From Antarcticimicrobium sp. (GTDB taxonomy: Bacteria; Pseudomonadota; Alphaproteobacteria; Rhodobacterales; Rhodobacteraceae), in NCBI RefSeq assembly GCF_029212575.1, contig NZ_JARGPK010000095.1, forward strand, positions 62,001 to 126,000: 64,000 bases of DNA, in the 5' to 3' direction. Each line of letters begins with the position of its first letter. Position 1 is the first letter of the stretch. Shown one piece after another: positions 17,609 to 26,700 of the stretch. The position numbers were made by a program, and so were the translations under genes. Under the pieces are notes generated by a model. The model worked only from the letters and a program-made list of their open reading frames with translations. It made no database searches and had not been told where the DNA came from.

Positions 17609-19000
17609 TCACGACAGCACGCCGATCAGCGCGGCGACCTTGGGCCAGTGCAGGTGCAGGGCCAGCGCGCAAAGGGCACCGGCCGGAACCGCAAAGCAAA
17701 GATCGGCAACCGGATCCCAGACCCGGTGCCGCCGCGCCAGCCAGACCAGCGCCGGGTAGGTGGCGATGTGGGTCAGGCCGATGGCGGCGATCGCGCCAAA
17801 CAACCCGTACCAGGAGATGCCGGTCAGGATCAGCCCGGTCTGCGTGGCCGCGCGCACCAAGGCGTAGATGAAATAGGACCGGCTGTCGCCCGCCGCGAGC
17901 GCCGCCTGGTCATAGGTCATGCTCAGCGTTGCCGGCACCATGGCGCAGGCCATCAGGGTCACGATCTCGCCCGAGGTCAGGTAGCGGTCGTCGTAGAGGA
18001 ACTGCACCAGCGCCGGACCGATCAGGGCCATCACGATGGACAGCGCGGCGACGCCGCCGGTCAGGGCCAGGCGCAACAGGCGCTGCTTGCGAAAATTCTC
18101 GCGCGAGGCGTGGGCCGGGCGGTCGCGGTAGATCGGGATCATCAGCCCATGCGCCACCGACTGCCCCATCAGGGTGGGAAAACTGGCAAGGAAATAGCCG
18201 ATATTGTACAGCCCCAGCAGTTCCAGCGACAAAAACCGGCCCAGGATCAGCCGGTCGCCCTGGATGGTGATGAACCACAACCCGGTGCTGAGAAAGATCC
18301 ACTTGCCGAAGCGGATCAGCTCGGCGGCGAGCTCTCGGTTCCAGCGAAACCGGTTGCGGTGCCCGGGCAGGGCCAGGTTCATCAGAAAAAGCCGGGCGGT
18401 TTCCTGCAGGATGCCGCCGATCACCAGCGCCACCACCGACCGCGTGTAGACCGCCAGCAGCACCATTCCGGCGATACCCACCGCCTGCGCGATCAGCTCC
18501 AGCACGGTGAGCCGGCCCAGCAGCAGGTGGCGATGCGCGCTTTGCACCTTGGTCGGCACCAGCCCGTTGATGGCGATCGCGAACCCGGCGATGGGCAGGT
18601 AGAGCGCGAGATCCGGCTCGCCGTAGAACTGCGCCACCGGCAGCGCCAGCAGGCAGGTGGCCAGCCAGAGACCTATGCCGCGGACCACCTGCATCGCCCA
18701 GGCGGTGTCGAGGAAATCGGGATCGTCGCCGCGCGGGTTCTGCGAGATGGCCGGGCCAAGCCCGATGTCGGAAAACAGCGACAGCCCGGTGGTGACCATG
18801 GCAACCAGGGCCATCAAGCCGAAGGCCTCGGGAAACAGGATGCGGGTGAGGATCAGGTTCGAGGCCAGCCGCAACCCCTGGGTGCCGCCATAGCGCAGGC
18901 CCAGCCAGGCGATGCTGCGCAGCGCGCGCGCCATCAGGCCGTCGCCTCGGAATGCGGAAATCAGTCGGGTCACCGGCGCCGTTCTTGTCTGGGCCCGCAT
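17609..19000 (-). CDS. Polysaccharide flippase (Wzx/MATE-like, PST family)
   Basis: 463 residues with about 12 hydrophobic segments spread over the whole length. The N-terminal pattern WLGLRYGGTQGLRLASNLILTR and LFPEAFGLMALV is typical of lipopolysaccharide/exopolysaccharide flippases (family 13, AmsL/WzxC-like). It would move undecaprenyl-linked repeat units across the inner membrane. Start at the ATG 19000. Convergent with the Wzz-type gene (25 bases between stops) and divergent from the glycosyltransferase at 19118. Confidence 0.87.
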   Translation of the reverse strand: MRAQTRTAPVTRLISAFRGDGLMARALRSIAWLGLRYGGTQGLRLASNLILTRILFPEAFGLMALVAMVTTGLSLFSDIGLGPAISQNPRGDDPDFLDTAWAMQVVRGIGLWLATCLLALPVAQFYGEPDLALYLPIAGFAIAINGLVPTKVQSAHRHLLLGRLTVLELIAQAVGIAGMVLLAVYTRSVVALVIGGILQETARLFLMNLALPGHRNRFRWNRELAAELIRFGKWIFLSTGLWFITIQGDRLILGRFLSLELLGLYNIGYFLASFPTLMGQSVAHGLMIPIYRDRPAHASRENFRKQRLLRLALTGGVAALSIVMALIGPALVQFLYDDRYLTSGEIVTLMACAMVPATLSMTYDQAALAAGDSRSYFIYALVRAATQTGLILTGISWYGLFGAIAAIGLTHIATYPALVWLARRHRVWDPVADLCFAVPAGALCALALHLHWPKVAALIGVLS

Positions 19001-19117
19001 GGGGCGTCGGGCGCAGGCTAGGGCGCGGGCGCCGGGCGGTCAATCGGCGCTGGCGGCTTCCCTCGCGCGCCGCCAGCAGCTAGGAAGGCGGGGCCGCAGA
19101 CCCGCAGGATCGCCGCC

Positions 19118-20329
19118 GTGAAGATCGCCTATGTGCTGAACACCTATCCCTTGCCATCGCACAGCTTCATCCGCCGTGAGCTTCGCGCGCTGGAAAAGGG
19201 CGGGGTGGAGGTGATGCGGCTGGCGATGCGGCGCAGCACCCTGCCGCTGGTCGATCCCCGGGACCGCGAGGAAGAGGCACGCACGCAATATGTGCTGGAG
19301 CGTGGCGCGCTTGGTTTGCTGGGGGCGCTGGCGGGCCGCGCGCTGCGCCATCCGCGCCGGTTCCGGTCCGCTCTGCGTCTGGCGTTGCGGGCCGGGCGGG
19401 CCTCGCATGTGGGAATGCTGCGGCACATGATCTATCTGGCCGAGGCGGCCGAGGTCGCACGCCGCTGCGAGGCCGGGGGGATCGCGCACATGCATGCCCA
19501 TTTCGGCACCAATTCGGCCATGGTGGCGATGCTGGCGAACGCGCTGGGCGGGCCGGGCTACAGCTTTACCGTTCATGGACCGGAGGAGTTCGACGCCCCC
19601 GCCGCGCTGTCGCTGGGTCTGAAGACCGACCGCGCCGGTTTTGCCGTGGCGATCAGCCAGTTCGGTCGCAGCCAGCTTTGCCGCTGGGCTGCGTTCGACA
19701 GCTGGGACCGGATCAAGGTGGTCCATTGCGGGATCGAGCCCGGCGCCTTTGCCGAGCCCGCACCGCTGCCGGACGGGCCGGTACGGATCGTGAGTATCGG
19801 CCGCTTTTCCGAGCAGAAGGGCCAGATGCTGCTGATCGAGGCGATGGCGCGGCTGCACCGGGTCGATCCGTCGCTGCACCTGACGCTGGTAGGCGACGGC
19901 GAGCTGCGCGGCGCGCTGGAGCGGGCGATTGCCGCGCGCGGGCTGGGCGCGGCGGTCACGCTCACCGGCTGGCTGGACGAGGCCGGCGTGCGGCGCGAAC
20001 TGGCGGCGTCGCACGCGCTGGTCCTGCCCAGCTTTGCCGAGGGGCTGCCGATGGTGGTGATGGAGGCGATGGCGGCGGCCCGCCCGGTGATCGCCACCAC
20101 GATCGCCGGCCTCCCGGAATTGGTGCGCCCCGGCGAAACCGGCTGGCTGGTGCCGGCCGGAGATGCACAGGCGCTGGCCGGGGCGGTCTCCGAGCTGGCG
20201 GCGATGCCGCGCGGCACGCTGGCCCGTATCGGCGCCGCCGGGCGCGCCCGGGTTCTGGCCCGGCACGATGCCGCGGCCGAGGCGGCCGGGCTGGCGGCGC
20301 ATTTCGCCGCCGCGATCGAACAGGGCTGA
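19118..20329 (+). CDS. GT4 glycosyltransferase (AmsK/WcaL-like)
   Basis: 403 residues from a GTG start. N-terminal MKIAYVLNTYPLPSHSFIRRE and HMHAHFGTNSA are typical of the colanic/amylovoran-type family 4 transferases. The GT-B C-terminal domain shows IVSIGRFSEQKG and the E-x7-E motif EGLPMVVMEA. Cytoplasmic face of the inner membrane; it adds a sugar to the lipid-linked repeat unit using a nucleotide sugar. It sits alone on the plus strand between the divergent flippase gene and a minus-strand operon that ends 10 bases after it. Confidence 0.9.
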   Translation: MKIAYVLNTYPLPSHSFIRRELRALEKGGVEVMRLAMRRSTLPLVDPRDREEEARTQYVLERGALGLLGALAGRALRHPRRFRSALRLALRAGRASHVGMLRHMIYLAEAAEVARRCEAGGIAHMHAHFGTNSAMVAMLANALGGPGYSFTVHGPEEFDAPAALSLGLKTDRAGFAVAISQFGRSQLCRWAAFDSWDRIKVVHCGIEPGAFAEPAPLPDGPVRIVSIGRFSEQKGQMLLIEAMARLHRVDPSLHLTLVGDGELRGALERAIAARGLGAAVTLTGWLDEAGVRRELAASHALVLPSFAEGLPMVVMEAMAAARPVIATTIAGLPELVRPGETGWLVPAGDAQALAGAVSELAAMPRGTLARIGAAGRARVLARHDAAAEAAGLAAHFAAAIEQG

Positions 20330-20339
20330 CGACCCGCTC

Positions 20340-22058
20340 CTATCGGAACGCGGCGACCGCGTCCCAGCGCGGGTTGTCGTCGGACAGGTGGCGCAGGGTG
20401 CCCCAGCTGCCCCATTTGCTCGGTGGGTTCACATCCGCGAACAGGGCGAACAACCGCCCGCCCGCCGCGTGCCATCCCGCGATCAGATCGGTATAGAGCG
20501 CGCCCATTTCGGCGCTGTAGTTGACGTGGATGAAGAACTCGGTCAGCGCCTCGTCATCCACCACCGGCCCTTGACCGACCAGATGCGTGCCGCCCTCGTA
20601 CATGACGAGGTCGAGCCCATGCGCCCGGGCGACCCTGGCGTGATGGGGGAAAAGCGTGGTCAGCAGGTGGTTCAGGGTGCCGCTCTCGGAGCCGCTGCTC
20701 AGACCGTCGCGCAGTTCGGCCTCGGCCAGGGCGGTGGCCACGTCGTATTGATGCGCCTCGACATAGGCGGCGAGGGCCTGGCCGGTCAGCCCCTCGGCCT
20801 CGGCCGCCTGCTCGGCCAGGGTACGGCTGTCGGCGATCCAGTCGCGGACCATCGGCGCGCGGTCCTCCTTGCCCAGCGCATGGCCGAAATAGCCAGTGAT
20901 CGCATAGGCGTCGAAATAGCTGGAAACCTGCGGCCTGGAGGGCAGCTCCTGCTTCAGGAGCGGCGGGTCGAGAATGTCCCTCTCCAGGTCCAGCCAACCG
21001 GTCTGGGTGGAAATCACATTGATCAGCCGCGCCTCGGCATCGGCGCCATAGACCTCGGACCAGATCGCCGCCGCCTGGCTGGCGCGCAGGGCGTAATACT
21101 GCACCCAGGCGTTGTCGCGCCCCCATCGCTCCTGCGCCATGCGGCCGGCCCAGCGGGCCTGCTCGAACTGCCAGTTCCAGACCTCGTTGGAAAACTCCAC
21201 ATAGGCGGTCAGGTCGCGCCAGAGCCCGTCATGCACCAGGGTGGCAAAGCGCCGGATGTAATCGTCATCGGCCAGATGCGGCATGTTGAACCAGGCGTCC
21301 ATGCCCAGAAGGTTGGCCAGGTCGAGCATCACCTCGGTGGGCACACCGCGCAGCGAATAGGTGTAATCGGACCGGCGCGGGCGGTCGGACCAGCTGCTTT
21401 GTTCGGAGTCGTTGGTTTCCATCCAGTCCATGAAGCGCAGCGCCTCGAACCCCTCCAGCCGGTGCAGGAAATCGGGATTGAACACCGCGCCGGCCTCGAA
21501 GATCGCAAGGTTGTCCTCCTTGACCAGGGTGATGTTGCGGACATGGTCGCCGGTCTTCTTGCGGTCGGTGCGCTGGATGCGGATATCGACGAGGCCGGGC
21601 CCCGGCTGGTAATCGAATCGCACCTCGCCCCTGCCATAGCGGACGTTCTTTGCCCGGCCGCCGACCTCGACGATGCCGTCGCCTTCGAAGCGCAGGACAT
21701 AACGCCCGGCCAGGTCCTGCGCTGCCTCGGGCATGCTGGTCAGCACCACTGTGCCGATCGACCCCAGTTCGGGCGGGATTTCCACCGGCCAGCCGTTTTC
21801 ATCCAGATAGCCCGCTGCGGCCAGGTCGTCGTGACCGGCCCCGCCCCACCGGCCCGGCTTGTGGCCGATCCAGGTGCGGGCGGTCTTCATCACGTCGATG
21901 AAGGGTTGCTGCGTCTTCCAGTCGGTGACGCTGGACAGGTGCACCATGATCGGCACCGGGTTCGCCGGCAGCGGCGGGGCATCCTCGGCCCCGGCGGGCA
22001 TGGCGAACGCGCCGCAAAGCGCGACGAGCATCAGGGCGAGGCGGATCAACCCCGTCAT
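20340..22058 (-). CDS. Secreted clan-A glycoside-hydrolase-like protein
   Basis: 572 residues from the ATG at 22058, which overlaps the upstream stop by four bases. A signal peptide (about 1-24, ending PAGAED) is clear. The C-terminal two-thirds looks like a (beta/alpha)8 hydrolase of clan GH-A: AYVEFSNEVWNW with Asn291-Glu292 as the acid/base pair on strand 4, and VMYEGGTH with Glu488 as candidate nucleophile on strand 7. Residues about 30-190 form an extra N-terminal beta-rich part. A likely role is trimming or modifying the polysaccharide in the periplasm or outside. I know no exact named family; 'cellulose-binding' labels are used for related proteins. Last gene of the PKS/NRPS operon. 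Confidence 0.7.
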   Translation of the reverse strand: MTGLIRLALMLVALCGAFAMPAGAEDAPPLPANPVPIMVHLSSVTDWKTQQPFIDVMKTARTWIGHKPGRWGGAGHDDLAAAGYLDENGWPVEIPPELGSIGTVVLTSMPEAAQDLAGRYVLRFEGDGIVEVGGRAKNVRYGRGEVRFDYQPGPGLVDIRIQRTDRKKTGDHVRNITLVKEDNLAIFEAGAVFNPDFLHRLEGFEALRFMDWMETNDSEQSSWSDRPRRSDYTYSLRGVPTEVMLDLANLLGMDAWFNMPHLADDDYIRRFATLVHDGLWRDLTAYVEFSNEVWNWQFEQARWAGRMAQERWGRDNAWVQYYALRASQAAAIWSEVYGADAEARLINVISTQTGWLDLERDILDPPLLKQELPSRPQVSSYFDAYAITGYFGHALGKEDRAPMVRDWIADSRTLAEQAAEAEGLTGQALAAYVEAHQYDVATALAEAELRDGLSSGSESGTLNHLLTTLFPHHARVARAHGLDLVMYEGGTHLVGQGPVVDDEALTEFFIHVNYSAEMGALYTDLIAGWHAAGGRLFALFADVNPPSKWGSWGTLRHLSDDNPRWDAVAAFR

Positions 22059-23008
22059 TGGCGAACTCCTGTCATCGGGTTGGCGGCGACCGTCTGCCAG
22101 ACGATCCGCTGCATCAGCCGGGCCGCCTCGGGTCCGGGTGCGGTGGCGGCGCTGCCGTCGGCACGGGTCAACTGGCGCGGCAGCCCCTCGGGGCTGCGCC
22201 CGTAGAGCACCGCGTAGTGGGTCAGCGCCACAAGGTAGGTGCCGAGGTCGCCAAGGTGGATCTTGTCGACCCCTCCCGCTTCGTCCCGGGCAAAGAGGTC
22301 GTCGCGCCCGGTGATGTTGTCCACCCCGCCGGCCGCCTCCACCGCGCGCACCACCGCCGCAATCACCTGGCCCGCCGGGATCACGCGGATCGGACGCGTC
22401 GCGCCGCCCGCCGCCAGGTCGGGAAGCAGGAGCTTGTTTTTCCAAAGGGTTTCAGGATCGCTGTCGAGGCGGCTCAACCAGCCCTCGGGATCGTCCAGCC
22501 GGTGCCAGGTCTCATAGAGATACACCCGCGTTTCGTCCGACCCGCCGCGCGCCAGATCGGCCCATTTCGACAGGTAGCGCGCGCTGTCGTGGTATTTGAT
22601 CGCATCGCGCAGCTCGACCATCTCGGTCAGCACCACGGCGTCATAGTCGCCGGACCCGATCGCCTCCCGCGCGGGGCGGAAGTGTGGCGTGTCGTTCTCT
22701 GCCTCGAAGCCGTTGATCTCCAGCCCCGGTTCCCAATGCTCTTTCAGCGAGGTGCCCCAGCCCAGTTGCAGCGCGTAGCTGTGCCCGGCGCCGCCAAGCT
22801 GCGCCAGCATCGCCGGCATGTCGCGCCCCACCAGGCTGTGACCCAGGTGATAGACCGAAAGCGGCCCCTCGCGCGGCGGCAGCGGCGTGGCATAGGCGGC
22901 GGCGACGGCGCCCGCGTCGGGCTGGCGCGGCTTGAACCACAACCACCAGGCCAGCCCGGCAAGGGCCAGCGCGGCAAGGATAAGGATCGGCAATGTTCGC
23001 GGGCTCAT
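22055..23008 (-). CDS. Membrane-anchored SGNH-hydrolase-like protein
   Basis: 317 residues. A single N-terminal helix (about 6-24) anchors it in the inner membrane with the domain outside. SGNH-type blocks are seen: GHSLVG with Ser58 (block I), the segment YDAVVLTEM (near block III), and VDKIH with Asp248 and His251 (block V, DxxH). Esterase or O-acyl transferase action on an exported polysaccharide or acylated product is likely. Its stop overlaps the start of the hydrolase-like gene (ATGA), and it begins 34 bases after the phosphopantetheinyl transferase. Confidence 0.68.
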   Translation of the reverse strand: MSPRTLPILILAALALAGLAWWLWFKPRQPDAGAVAAAYATPLPPREGPLSVYHLGHSLVGRDMPAMLAQLGGAGHSYALQLGWGTSLKEHWEPGLEINGFEAENDTPHFRPAREAIGSGDYDAVVLTEMVELRDAIKYHDSARYLSKWADLARGGSDETRVYLYETWHRLDDPEGWLSRLDSDPETLWKNKLLLPDLAAGGATRPIRVIPAGQVIAAVVRAVEAAGGVDNITGRDDLFARDEAGGVDKIHLGDLGTYLVALTHYAVLYGRSPEGLPRQLTRADGSAATAPGPEAARLMQRIVWQTVAANPMTGVRQ

Positions 23009-23042
23009 GGTTTGGCGGGCCTTGTTCGGGTTGGGCGTCTCG

Positions 23043-23768
23043 TCATTCCCGATCTAGCGCAAATGGTGGGCCGGAACACGCGGGAAGCACAACCGCCGCC
23101 ACGATCAGCCCGCCGCCGGTGGCAAGGCGTCCGTTCAGGCAGGCTCCGGTGGCGAAAGGCGCGACGGGGCGCAGGAAATGCGCTGTGAAGTGGCCGGGGG
23201 GGCCATCGAACCCGATCCGGAGCGTCTGGAAGTCGAACAGGGTCCGGCTCAGCGAGTATTGCGCCTTGTAGGTGGCCTCCTTGGCGCAAAAGATCCGCTT
23301 GGCCACGGCGCGGCGCTCCGCCCGGGACAGGGCGGCGAGGCCCGCGCGCTCATCCGGGGTGCAGACGGTTTCGATCAGTTCGGCGGGAAGCGGGGTATCC
23401 TCCTCCAGGTCCAGCCCCAGGGCGCGGATGTCGCGCCGGTGCGCCACTGCGGCAAGGCAGGCGGTGGCGCAATGGGCAATGGTGCCGGTCATCCCCCTGG
23501 GCCAGACCGGCGCGCGGTCGGCCCCGTGCAGGACCGGGGCAGGGGGCAGGCCAAGCTGGACCATCGCCGCCCGTGCCGCCGCGCGCCCGGCGTCGAATTC
23601 GCGCAGCCGCGCGGGGCGTGCGCGGGACAGTGGCGCGCGTTCTTCGGGCCATGCGACAGGCTGCGGCGCGCCCGGATCGGAGGACGCAAGCGCCACCGTT
23701 CCGGGCAGCAGCACCCGTGCCTGCGCCCAGGCGTCCGGCTGTTGCAGGGAAGGGGCCGCCGCACTCAT
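23043..23768 (-). CDS. 4'-phosphopantetheinyl transferase (EntD/Sfp type)
   Basis: 241 residues. The EntD-like motifs RAPVWPRGMTGTIAHC, GLDLEEDTPL (metal-binding Asp and Glu) and FCAKEATYKAQ (the K-E-A element) occur in order at about residues 85, 117 and 159. It transfers the phosphopantetheine arm of CoA to the carrier-protein Ser of the neighbouring NRPS (Ser1470) and PKS (Ser1818). Its start overlaps the NRPS stop by four bases, so the two are translationally coupled. This makes the operon self-sufficient for carrier activation. Confidence 0.92.
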   Translation of the reverse strand: MSAAAPSLQQPDAWAQARVLLPGTVALASSDPGAPQPVAWPEERAPLSRARPARLREFDAGRAAARAAMVQLGLPPAPVLHGADRAPVWPRGMTGTIAHCATACLAAVAHRRDIRALGLDLEEDTPLPAELIETVCTPDERAGLAALSRAERRAVAKRIFCAKEATYKAQYSLSRTLFDFQTLRIGFDGPPGHFTAHFLRPVAPFATGACLNGRLATGGGLIVAAVVLPACSGPPFALDRE

Positions 23769-26700
23769 CCGGCGCGCATCCGTCGCCGGTCGCGCATCGC
23801 GCGCCGTTTCGAGATTGTCTCGCTGCGGTCCTGCGGGGCGGTTTCGGGCGGCGGGGGTGGCGGATCACCTGCCCCCAGATGCGCCGCCAACCCGCCCAGA
23901 GTGGGAAAGCGGAAGATGTCGGTGATCGACAGGTCCGGCCGGTCCAGCGCGCTGCGGATGTCCCGGTGCGCCTGCACCGCAAGCAGGGAATGTCCGCCGA
24001 GGGCAAAGAAATTGTCCTCCGCCGCGATCCCGGCGGGATCGAGACCAAGGATGCGGCCCCAGACTACCGCGATCTGCGCCTGCGGTCCGACCTCGCCGCC
24101 GGGGGCTGCGACCTCGCCCACGGAGGGGCGCGGCGCGGTCGTGGCCGGTGCCGGATCGGGCAGCGCCTTGCGGTCGATCTTCTTGTTCGGGGTCAGCGGA
24201 AAGGCATCCAGCCGCGTGATCCGTGCCGGAACCATCACCTCGGGCAGGTGGCGGGCCAGTTCGGCGCGCAGGGCGGCTTCATCCGGTGCCGCCTCGGAGG
24301 TGACATAGGCCAGCAGGCGCTGATCTCCCGCCGCGCTGCTCCGCGCCACGACCACCGCCTCGGTGATGCCGGGCTGCGCGGTCAGCGCCGTTTCAATCTC
24401 GCCCAACTCGATCCGCTGGCCGCGGATCTTGACCTGGTGATCGGTGCGACCAAGGAAATCGAGCCGCCCGTCCGCCCGCCAGCGCACCAGATCGCCGGTA
24501 CGGTACATGCGCAGCGGCGCGGGGCCGGACAGGCCGATCTCGGCGGCAAAGGGATCGGGCGGGAACCGCTCCTCCGTCATTTCCTCGCGCTGCCAATAGC
24601 CGCGCGTCACCCCGGCGCCGCCGATGCAGAGCTCTCCCGGCACGCCGATGGGGGCGGGGCGCCCGGCGGCATCCAGCACGTAAACGCCGGTATTGGCGAT
24701 GGGGGTGCCGATGTTGATGACGCCCTGCGCCTGCGCGCCCACCGCCTCGCAGGTCGACCAGATCGTCGTTTCGGTCGGCCCGTACATGTTGAGGATGCGC
24801 GCGCCGGTGCATTCTCGCAGGTCCGCGACCAGATCGCCGGGCAGCGCCTCGCCCCCCAGCAGCAGGGTTTCGACCCTGCCCAGCGCCAGCCGCGCCTCGT
24901 CGTTCATGGCGATGATCCGCGCCATGCTGGGTGTGCATTGCAGATGGGTCACCCCGTGGCGCAGGATCTGCGCGGCGAACGAGAAATCATCGGCCTCGGG
25001 CGCGCTGGGCGCATTGGCCCGCGCCAGCACTTGCGCCAGCGGCTTCAACCCCTTCAGCACCAGGTCGGGGGCGATGCCATAATCGATCAGGCAGGCGACC
25101 TCGTCGACCCCGATCCGCTTGAGCTGTTCGACCCGCGCCAGCCCGTCCGCGACGGTGCCAAACAGGCCGGAATCCTCGAAATACCGCTCGAAGGCGAAAT
25201 CGAGGATCGCCTCCAGCTCGTCCTCGCCCAACACGCCGAGGTCCATCTCGAAGGCATTGGTCACGCCCTTGGGTTTCTTGAAGGCGGGGAAGGCCCAGGC
25301 GTATTGCTTGATCAGGCCCGCGGCCGCGCGCAGGTAGTCCTTCATCGGCCCGCGCGCGACGCGCGCCGCCTCTTCCCGGCTGTCGGCGAGATAGCTGTGC
25401 AGCATCAGCGTGACGGTGAAGTCTTTGGGGTCATGCCCGTTTTCGCGCAGCGCCGCGTGATAGAGGCGGATCTTTTCGCCCACCTCGTCCACCGACTGGC
25501 CCAGCAGGTGGGTCAGCACGTTGGCGCCGATTGCCCCGGCCTCCTTCCAGGTCTCGGGATTGCCGGCGGTGGTGACCCAGATCGGCAGTTCCTTCGACAC
25601 CGGGCGGGGCTGGGTGACGACCGAATGCATCGTGCCGTCCGCCTTGGGGAACTCCACCGCCTCGCCACGCCAGAGCTTGCGCAGGGTTTCGATGGCCTCG
25701 TACATCGCCGGCTTGTTGTTGGGCGGCGTGTTCTCGGGGCGCAGAATGAAATCGTCCGGTTGCCAGCCCGAGGCGATGCCGAGCGCGGCGCGCCCGTTTG
25801 TCAGGTTGTCGATCACCGCCCATTCCTCGGCGATCCGTGCCGGGTGGTGTAGCGGCGCGACGCAGCTTCCCGCGCGCACCGAAAGATTCCGCGTCACCGC
25901 TGCCACCGCGGCGCCGGTGACGGCGGGGTTGGGATAGGGGCCGCCAAAGGCGTGGAAATGCCGTTCCGGCGTCCAGACCGCGTTGAAGCCATGGGCATCT
26001 GCGAATTTCGCGCCCTCCAGCAACAGCTCGTATTTCTTCGGGCCGACCCCGTCGTCATTGCCCCAGTACATCAGGTTGAAGTCGATGTGCCGGTCGCTCA
26101 CCGCCAGCGGCGATTGGGAGACCACGGCGCGGTTGTCGTCGCCTGCGAGCACCAGCTTGAACCCGCGCGCCAGGGTCCAGAACAGCTCCAGCACCGAGAT
26201 GTCGAACCCGAGGCTGGTCACCGCCAGCCAGGTGCCGGTCTCGGGCACGCCGATGCGGTCGTCCATCGCGGCGAAAAAATTGGCCACATTGCGGTGCTCG
26301 ACCATCACCCCTTTGGGCAGGCCGGTGGAGCCGGAGGTATAGATCAGATAGGCCAGATCACCCCCGGTGGCGCCGCCGTCGACTGCTTCGGCCTGTTCGT
26401 CTGTGCCGTCATATTCGACGATCTCCGCATCCGTGCCGGGCAGTTGTCCGCGCAGTTCGGTATCGGTGACGATCAGTGCGGCGCGGCTGTCGGTGATGTA
26501 ATGGGCGATCCGGTCGGCGGGATAGGCCGGGTCGAGCGGCACATAGGCGCCGCCCGCCTTCATGATCGCAAGCGCTGCAATCACCATCTCGGGGCTTCGG
26601 CGCAGGCAGAGGCCCACATGCGAGCCCGGCGTCACCCCCTTGCCGCGCAGCACTGCGGCCAGCGCATTGGCCCGCGCGTCAAGCTGGGCATAGGTCAGCG

